NCBI GenBank assembly: GCA_008711295.1
Contig: VUYV01000395.1
Location: 491,405 to 555,404, forward strand
Direction of reading: 5' to 3'
DNA: 64,000 bases
Source: Anarhynchus alexandrinus
Lineage: Eukaryota; Chordata; Aves; Charadriiformes; Charadriidae
In this document: piece by piece, positions 59,601 to 64,000 of the stretch
Position numbering within the stretch: position 1 is the first letter of the stretch
How the letters are laid out: each line of letters begins with the position of its first letter
Translations under genes and position numbers: made by a program
The notes under the pieces: model-generated
The model's database searches: none
What the model was told of the DNA's origin: nothing
The model's input: the letters and a program-made list of their open reading frames with translations, nothing else

Positions 59601-62425
59601 GGTTTTAAGAGATCGGANCCTAGTGCAGAAAAGTAGAAACCTACATGCTCACTTACAGCCGCTGCACAAGGCTATATGCCATGTCTTCCAGCTGTCACAA
59701 CTTTGTCACTTATTTGCCCAAATTATATTTGCAAAGTGTTTGGCAAAGAAAGAAAAATATCTATTTTCCATTTCTTGTTTTAAATCATCACAAGTTAAAA
59801 TCCATTACAGTTTCAACCATCCCATATAAGACAGACTAAAAAAAACCAGCATGACCCCAATAAAAGTATCCAATATAAATCTGCTATTGCTCCATTTTTA
59901 ATCAACATTCACTATTTTTCTTCCTTGGATTTGAAGTAATACGAGCAAGAAAGTTTGCACTTCAGCAATTCATAAAGCTTGCTTTGCCTGTGACACAACT
60001 AGTCAAATTCAGCAAAGCCTGTTAAATGTTGTAATAGTCCAATGTTTTGAAAAATAATGCAGTCTAGAAAAAGTTTTAAGCACTTGCCTTTAATATATTA
60101 AACATTTTTACTGTCACTTCATACAGGAGAACACTGGTTTTAAGGACCACCCTACAAACAGTACCCCTATTAACACAATCATAATTAGGTAATGCTGTTT
60201 TAATTTAGAATACTGTACCTGTTAAGCACGTTATTGCTTCTCGGAAGAGTTTTACCTTTTCTGTCATTTGAAAACATATCATACAGAGACATCTATAAAA
60301 AAAAGACAAAAAGAAATGCTGATTTACCAGTCTTCCCATTGAAGTTGCTGTTAGCATCAAAATATTCGTTTGTGACACCATGATAGACTTGCAAGATTTT
60401 TTTTTAAATACCAACAAGGATGGACCACAGAGTACAAGAGGAGTTGTACTCAGACAGACCTGCTTGACTGGTGACTGCGTGGTTCCTTTCGTGTCTGGGG
60501 AGCGCTGCATTGAGAGCACAGGTAAAGGCCTACTGCTGTAATAAAACAAATTGTATCTTAATCAAATCAGACCAAGTCATTTGTACAGTGACACTGCCAT
60601 TTAAAAAAGTTAACATTTTGCTACGCAAACTTATTTGAACTTGGTACAGGGATCTATTTGGCAAATCAAAAGTTCGTATTGATTTTTTTTTTAAATTACT
60701 AGAATCACCTTTCTTTGTGAAAAAACACTGAGGACCCTAAAGCCTGTTAATATTAAAACTTTAACAAGGAACAAGAATCTTATGGAAGCAGCAAAGACTT
60801 TGATGACAAAAATGGAATTTTTGTGACAACACCTGAAAAAAGATTCTATTTGAAAGATCCCATTACTGGACAAAACAAACGAGTCCCAACTTTCTGGTTT
60901 GCACTAGGCATACAGCTTTCACTGTTGCTTCCTGTTTAATAATAAGCAGGTTTTTTGTCACCTGTAGAGAGCAGCTGAAAAAGCCACAACAGTAGAATAT
61001 TAGAAGGCAAAAGAAAATTGGTACTTTGTTATTACCCGATTTACTTATTTTTTAGCAACACTAAAGACAATCTAGACACCAGAACAGGCTCCTAAAGCCA
61101 ACACTGAAGAGCTTTGTTCTAATATTATTTCTTGTCACAGCAAGGCCTCCTCAACATCCAGTTCATTATCTTTCACTTCAAAACAGTTGGCCAGAATTAG
61201 TGTTTGTGAAGACCAAACACTGTTTATTAGATATAACCAGAAGCAAAAGAAGAAAAACAAACCTTCACATGCTGTTCTCTCAGAGCTATATACTCTGATG
61301 GCAAATACCTGACTACCACTGAAAACACACCCCACTTTTACAGACATACTCAGCAAGACTTTAAACAGTTAAAATCTCACAAGAAAAATATGTAAAGACA
61401 GACGAACTATCACACATTTGTGCTGAATCAATTCTTGTTAGAATAAAGGCTTTTCTGCTTCATTCTCAGCTTCAATTTCATGAAAAACTAGGTCAAGTGC
61501 ATAATTGGGAAAACCAGTTGTTAGCTGCTCTATTTAAAGCCTCACTGTTTAACTCATCAACACTGGAAAGAACATAAATCTTGGCGGGATTTTCCTCTGC
61601 TGTTTCTTGTCTTTGGCTGATTACTTCCCCCATAAGCATGCATTGCCACAACATGCTTCCAGGCTACCCGGAATCACTGATGAAGAAAACCACCTTCTGA
61701 CTCGTTTTGGTCAGGGAAGGCTGGAAGCAATTTCTCCAAACTACATTTCCCCACTAACCTGCCCAGTTCCCAGACTGCCTGACTAGCTGCATCAAAGATG
61801 ACAGTGACGAGGCACTGTCAAATTTAAGCTGTGAGCCACACACCCCCAGGAACGCTAGACAACATGTCACCTTTTGCACCAGCAGGCAATAGAGGTGTCT
61901 ATCCAGGCACTACCACTGCATTTTCTTTTGTATTATGATATTGCCCAAGGGAAAGCTTTGGCTAGAAAAATCAAATGCAGAAGTCTCCTGTCCAACCCAA
62001 CCATCTCCAGAAGCAGGCTTCAGAAACCCATGACCTGATGTTAAAGAAATAAAAAAAGCCTCAGAGAACACGTGTACTACCTTCTAGGACGTCTCTGTAG
62101 ATTAAGGTCTTCACTGGACTGTAAGAGAAGACTTGGACTTGAGGCAGACGCAGCTTTTAACAGCCAATTCCTACCCTGTAAGAAATAAACCATATAGCTT
62201 AGCTATAGATTACTTGGAGAAGCCTTTGATGGATTGTTTCACACCGAAAAGTACCTTCTGGGTAAGCACGCATATGGTTGCAAACTTGTTATGCCCAGAA
62301 GCTTCCTTGAGGAACCCTTCCATTATCAACTGTTGGCAGAGCGACTTCCACCAGTTCTCTGGCCAGTCTTTTCCACTACCAAAGAGAGGGTGTCTTCGGT
62401 ATCTGTCAGGCAAGCGTTGAGAACT
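47575..62425 (-). CDS. WRN: WRN, Werner syndrome RecQ helicase, C-terminal 474 residues (5' part outside window)
   Basis: Twelve - strand exons join in frame over 1425 bases to a TGA at 47577-47575. The first carries the RQC winged helix ([25 protein letters not shown]), including the beta-wing NKF motif whose Phe pries DNA strands apart in human WRN. A variable Ser/Pro linker follows (residues about 58-165 of this part), then the HRDC domain (about 167-242: [41 protein letters not shown]) and a conserved C-terminal block ([20 protein letters not shown]). The tail ends CKRKVPEWF and RKGIFS. WRN is a nuclear 3'-5' helicase and exonuclease for replication-fork, recombination and telomere maintenance; its exonuclease and ATPase exons must lie beyond 64,000. 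The intron left of the first visible exon exceeds 1.5 kb. Confidence 0.97.
47698..50517 (-). other. WRN: Last WRN intron
   Basis: This 2.8-kb intron holds the CR1 copy. In the rest I see no further exon or RNA gene. Confidence 0.8.
48470..48943 (+). mobile_element. CR1 LINE 3' end, well preserved
   Basis: This 0.47-kb copy shows the CR1 3' series in order: GCAGAGGAGGGCCACAAAGA, TGAGGACAGGCAGAGAGAGT, GGTTCAGCCTAGAAAAAGA, GGTACCAGGAAGAAATTTTT, GGTTACCCAGAGAAGTTGTG, CCATCCCTGGAGGTGTTCAA, and the end CACTCAATGACTCTATGAA. It is 5'-truncated and lies antisense in the last WRN intron. The open frame at 48677-48934 inside it is not a gene. Confidence 0.93.
50518..50589 (-). CDS. WRN: WRN exon, variable tail (2nd from the end)
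   Basis: Twenty-four codons ([18 protein letters not shown] and VEPLTS) are bounded by TTTACAG and TCG|GTAAAC. It has no strong homology and is a multiple of three, so it could be skipped without a frameshift. The splice signals and phase support it. Confidence 0.75.
51957..52171 (-). CDS. WRN: WRN exon, C-terminal helical block (3rd from the end)
   Basis: It carries [20 protein letters not shown] and [12 protein letters not shown], which match the family, then a diverged hydrophilic part. It is bounded by TCCAAG and AAAG|GTTAGT. Confidence 0.95.
53255..53417 (-). CDS. WRN: WRN exon, conserved C-terminal block (4th from the end)
   Basis: It carries [39 protein letters not shown] and RNPPIDS, strongly like mammalian WRN. 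It is bounded by CCCTAG and TCAG|GTGAGC. Confidence 0.97.
55184..55309 (-). CDS. WRN: WRN exon after HRDC (5th from the end)
   Basis: Forty-two codons start [15 protein letters not shown] and end [11 protein letters not shown]. The exon is bounded by ACTTAG and GTG|GTAAGC and is in phase with both neighbours. Confidence 0.93.
56552..56666 (-). CDS. WRN: WRN exon, HRDC second half (6th from the end)
   Basis: It carries [19 protein letters not shown] and [15 protein letters not shown]. It is bounded by AACCAG and TTGCAG|GTATGA. Confidence 0.97.
57595..57707 (-). CDS. WRN: WRN exon, HRDC first half (7th from the end)
   Basis: It carries [18 protein letters not shown] and [17 protein letters not shown]. 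The acceptor is TTCACAG and the donor ATAAG|GTAAAG. Confidence 0.97.
57991..58072 (-). CDS. WRN: WRN exon before HRDC (8th from the end)
   Basis: It reads [18 protein letters not shown] and then [10 protein letters not shown], bounded by TTGTTAG and GAG|GTAAGT. Several Ser-Pro pairs suggest phosphorylation sites. Confidence 0.92.
58859..58909. repeat. 19-bp direct repeat
   Basis: ATTTTCCTATCATCTGCCA occurs exactly at 58859-58877 and at 58891-58909 in a WRN intron. Confidence 0.95.
59092..60144. repeat. Tandem duplication of about 520 bp with an N at the junction
   Basis: Copy 1 is 59092-59609 and copy 2 is 59619-60144, starting CCTAGTGCAGAAA and ending ACACTGGTTTTAAG. They differ by a modest number of substitutions and small indels (for example GACACTCACAACTAG against GACACAACTAG). 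Eight unrelated bases and one N separate them. Both lie in one WRN intron and contain no exon. Confidence 0.95.
60219..60292 (-). CDS. WRN: WRN linker exon (9th from the end)
   Basis: It reads [20 protein letters not shown] and then NVLN. It is bounded by TTATAG and AACAG|GTACAG, and the phases fit both neighbours. Sequence similarity to mammalian WRN is weak here. Confidence 0.85.
60460..60535 (-). CDS. WRN: WRN linker exon (10th from the end)
   Basis: It reads [17 protein letters not shown] and then GTTQSPVKQ in the frame left by the previous exon. The acceptor contains CAGCAG, so a three-base NAGNAG alternative is possible. The donor CAG|GTCTGT is non-optimal. Confidence 0.85.
62081..62175 (-). 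CDS. WRN: WRN exon, end of RQC and linker (11th from the end)
   Basis: It starts [13 protein letters not shown], matching the end of the RQC region, and continues into a Ser-rich linker. The acceptor is TTACAG and the donor GAAG|GTAGTA, phase 2. Confidence 0.93.
62255..62425 (-). CDS. WRN: WRN exon, RQC winged helix (12th from the end)
   Basis: Fifty-seven codons run from [12 protein letters not shown] to ICVLTQK. The acceptor is ATTTCAG and the donor AAG|GTACTT. It holds the DNA-unpairing beta-wing ([10 protein letters not shown]). Confidence 0.97.
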
Positions 62426-64000
62426 CTGAAATTATTGAAAGAATTGGTCAGGCTTCTCCAGTCCTTATGGAAGGAAGTTTCCAATATAACTAGTAAACCA
62501 AAAATCTGAGATGCGAACAGCGTGTCCTCAAGAACATTTCTCCACTGAAGAACTTGATAGAAAAGTCACAAACCAAAATATTTTAGTCAATTTTACATAA
62601 CACCCACTACAATAACCATACCTACAGCAGCTCAATGATGAGATGATAAACTGTGCCTATTGCCTCGTTCGTGTCACCTGAAGAGCAGTTTCATCTCTTC
62701 TAACCTAATCCACTCCTGCACTTTCTGTCAAGGCCATGAGAAGATCATGACTTTCTTTTGTAGCAAGACCCCAGACAAACCTACGCTTTGATCACAGAAC
62801 TGTTAAAACATCTCCTTTTGTACATGGAGGAAGTGACAGGAACCACCACAGCAGCAAAGAGAGTCAGTCACCTAGTGCAGTTTATATTCAATCAGTTCAG
62901 GTCAATCTTACATTGCACGAGTTCAAACGGAAGCAGTTACCCGTCCTGGCTTTAATTTAAGAGCCTACAGAAGTGAAATTAAATTGACAAGTCCTGTTAA
63001 ATCCCAGGACAGGGGTACAAAGCCAGAAGCAAGCGCACTGCAGGTGTCTGCTCTACTCCTCCTCCTTTGGCCTTCATTACAAAGTGGGTTTTGTTTTTTA
63101 TTTTGTTGTAAGTAGTTGCTTATTTACTCATCTCTGACCAATGGTTCAGACTCTAAAAAAAGCTGATTAGCTTCTATTTGATGGGTTATCACCCACCCTG
63201 AACTCAAGGCCCAAATGTGGAAGGGGCTTTAGCCCTTTGTCATCCAAGAAGAGAAATTCTTGGCATGAACCTGAAAAGCTGAGAACTTCTCATAAACATG
63301 GAAGTAACAGGGGATCAAGCATTAGTAGCTATATGTGTCTCAGACAGAAGTTTCAATTTATTGCTAGCATGTGAAATCAACTGGAAGGCAGGCTTCAGAT
63401 TCTTATTTGTAGACTTGCTGAATGCCCCCTCCATTGGGAAAACTAATGGTCAAACAAGTATTTTTGGTTTTTATACATATGCATGTATATACACCAATTG
63501 TATATCCTCCAAAGAGTGTATATGTATATATACACATATCTGCGATGCTGGTTAGATAAAGACATCCCATGGTAGGAGGTGGTAGGGAAAAAAGCAGGGG
63601 GGGCAACTAACAATTATAACCTTGGACAAGAAGAGACAGCAGGGTGGAGGCTCACCTCTTGCCAATTATAGGGCTGGATATCAACACAGGTTTTCCAGAT
63701 TCCTGTTAGTACTTCTACCAGAATCCCTTCATGCTAGGCACTATGCAAACAGAGCATCTATCCCCAAGAACGTAGTTTTCCTTATAAAGGAAAACACAAC
63801 AGGCTAATGTAGAAGAAAAGAGGATGCCAAGTCAAAGAAATCCAGGACAGGCAGCGGTCAGCACACAGTGACCTGCAGAGCTCCGCACCACCTCCAGGGA
63901 TCACAATAAGGAGCAATTTGAAGAATTTCAGGTAGTCAAGGAGCTGCTCATCTGCATGCACAGCAAGGGGAGCAGCAGGGAGGACTTGTTTCAGACCTTT
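62426..64000 (-). other. WRN: WRN intron running off the right edge
   Basis: I looked for the preceding RecQ C-terminal exons and found none. A TA/CA-rich stretch lies at 63470-63540. Confidence 0.75.
63470..63540. repeat. TATACA/TGTATA-rich stretch
   Basis: Interrupted TATACATATG, TGTATATAC and TATGTATATATACAC units form a degenerate microsatellite. Confidence 0.75.

Noticed and set aside
59108..59839. Two identical 64-codon frames that look like a small repeated gene
   Set aside because: They are repeated only because the 520-bp intron segment is duplicated. There is no homology, good start context or codon signal.

Overview
The window is a piece of vertebrate nuclear genome, almost certainly from a bird. 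Genes are split by canonical GT-AG introns, the repeats are CR1 LINE fragments (the dominant avian retroposon), and the four recognisable genes match human 8p12 genes at high identity but in a different arrangement. No bacterial, viral, CRISPR or mobile gene system was found.

Layout: (1) 1 to about 14,740, + strand: RBPMS, an RRM-type RNA-binding protein. Exon 1 lies upstream, 1-6495 is very GC-rich intron 1, six coding exons run from 6496 to 10830, and a terminal 3'UTR exon is inferred at 13038 to about 14740. (2) About 14,740-21,640: intergenic space between two convergent genes, holding CR1 remnants and small repeats. (3) About 21,640-47,200, - strand: GTF2E2 (TFIIE beta), complete, with seven coding exons giving 290 residues and a CpG-rich promoter near 47.2-47.3 kb. 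SMIM18, a small single-pass membrane protein, is nested on the + strand inside its first coding intron (41290-41583). (4) About 47,360 to beyond 64,000, - strand: the 3' half of WRN (Werner RecQ helicase). Twelve coding exons give the last 474 residues (RQC winged helix, HRDC domain, C-terminal tail). The ATPase and exonuclease exons lie beyond the right edge.

RBPMS/GTF2E2/SMIM18 keep the order and orientation known in human. WRN directly behind GTF2E2 does not: in human, GSR, UBXN8, PPP2CB, TEX15 and PURG lie between them and WRN points the other way. The simplest explanation is inversion of the GSR-to-WRN block. As a result the WRN poly(A) signals sit within about 100 bp of putative GTF2E2 promoter elements.

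Base composition changes along the window: the RBPMS part (1 to about 12.6 kb) is strongly GC-rich, and the rest is AT-richer except for the GTF2E2 CpG island and a small GC-rich pocket at 38.1-38.4 kb. Five single N characters (2324, 8321, 9437, 13463, 59618) mark probable assembly gaps. The one at 59618 sits at the junction of a tandem duplication of about 520 bp in a WRN intron. The genes work in separate processes (mRNA splicing control, Pol II initiation, genome maintenance, an uncharacterised membrane protein) and do not form a functional cluster.
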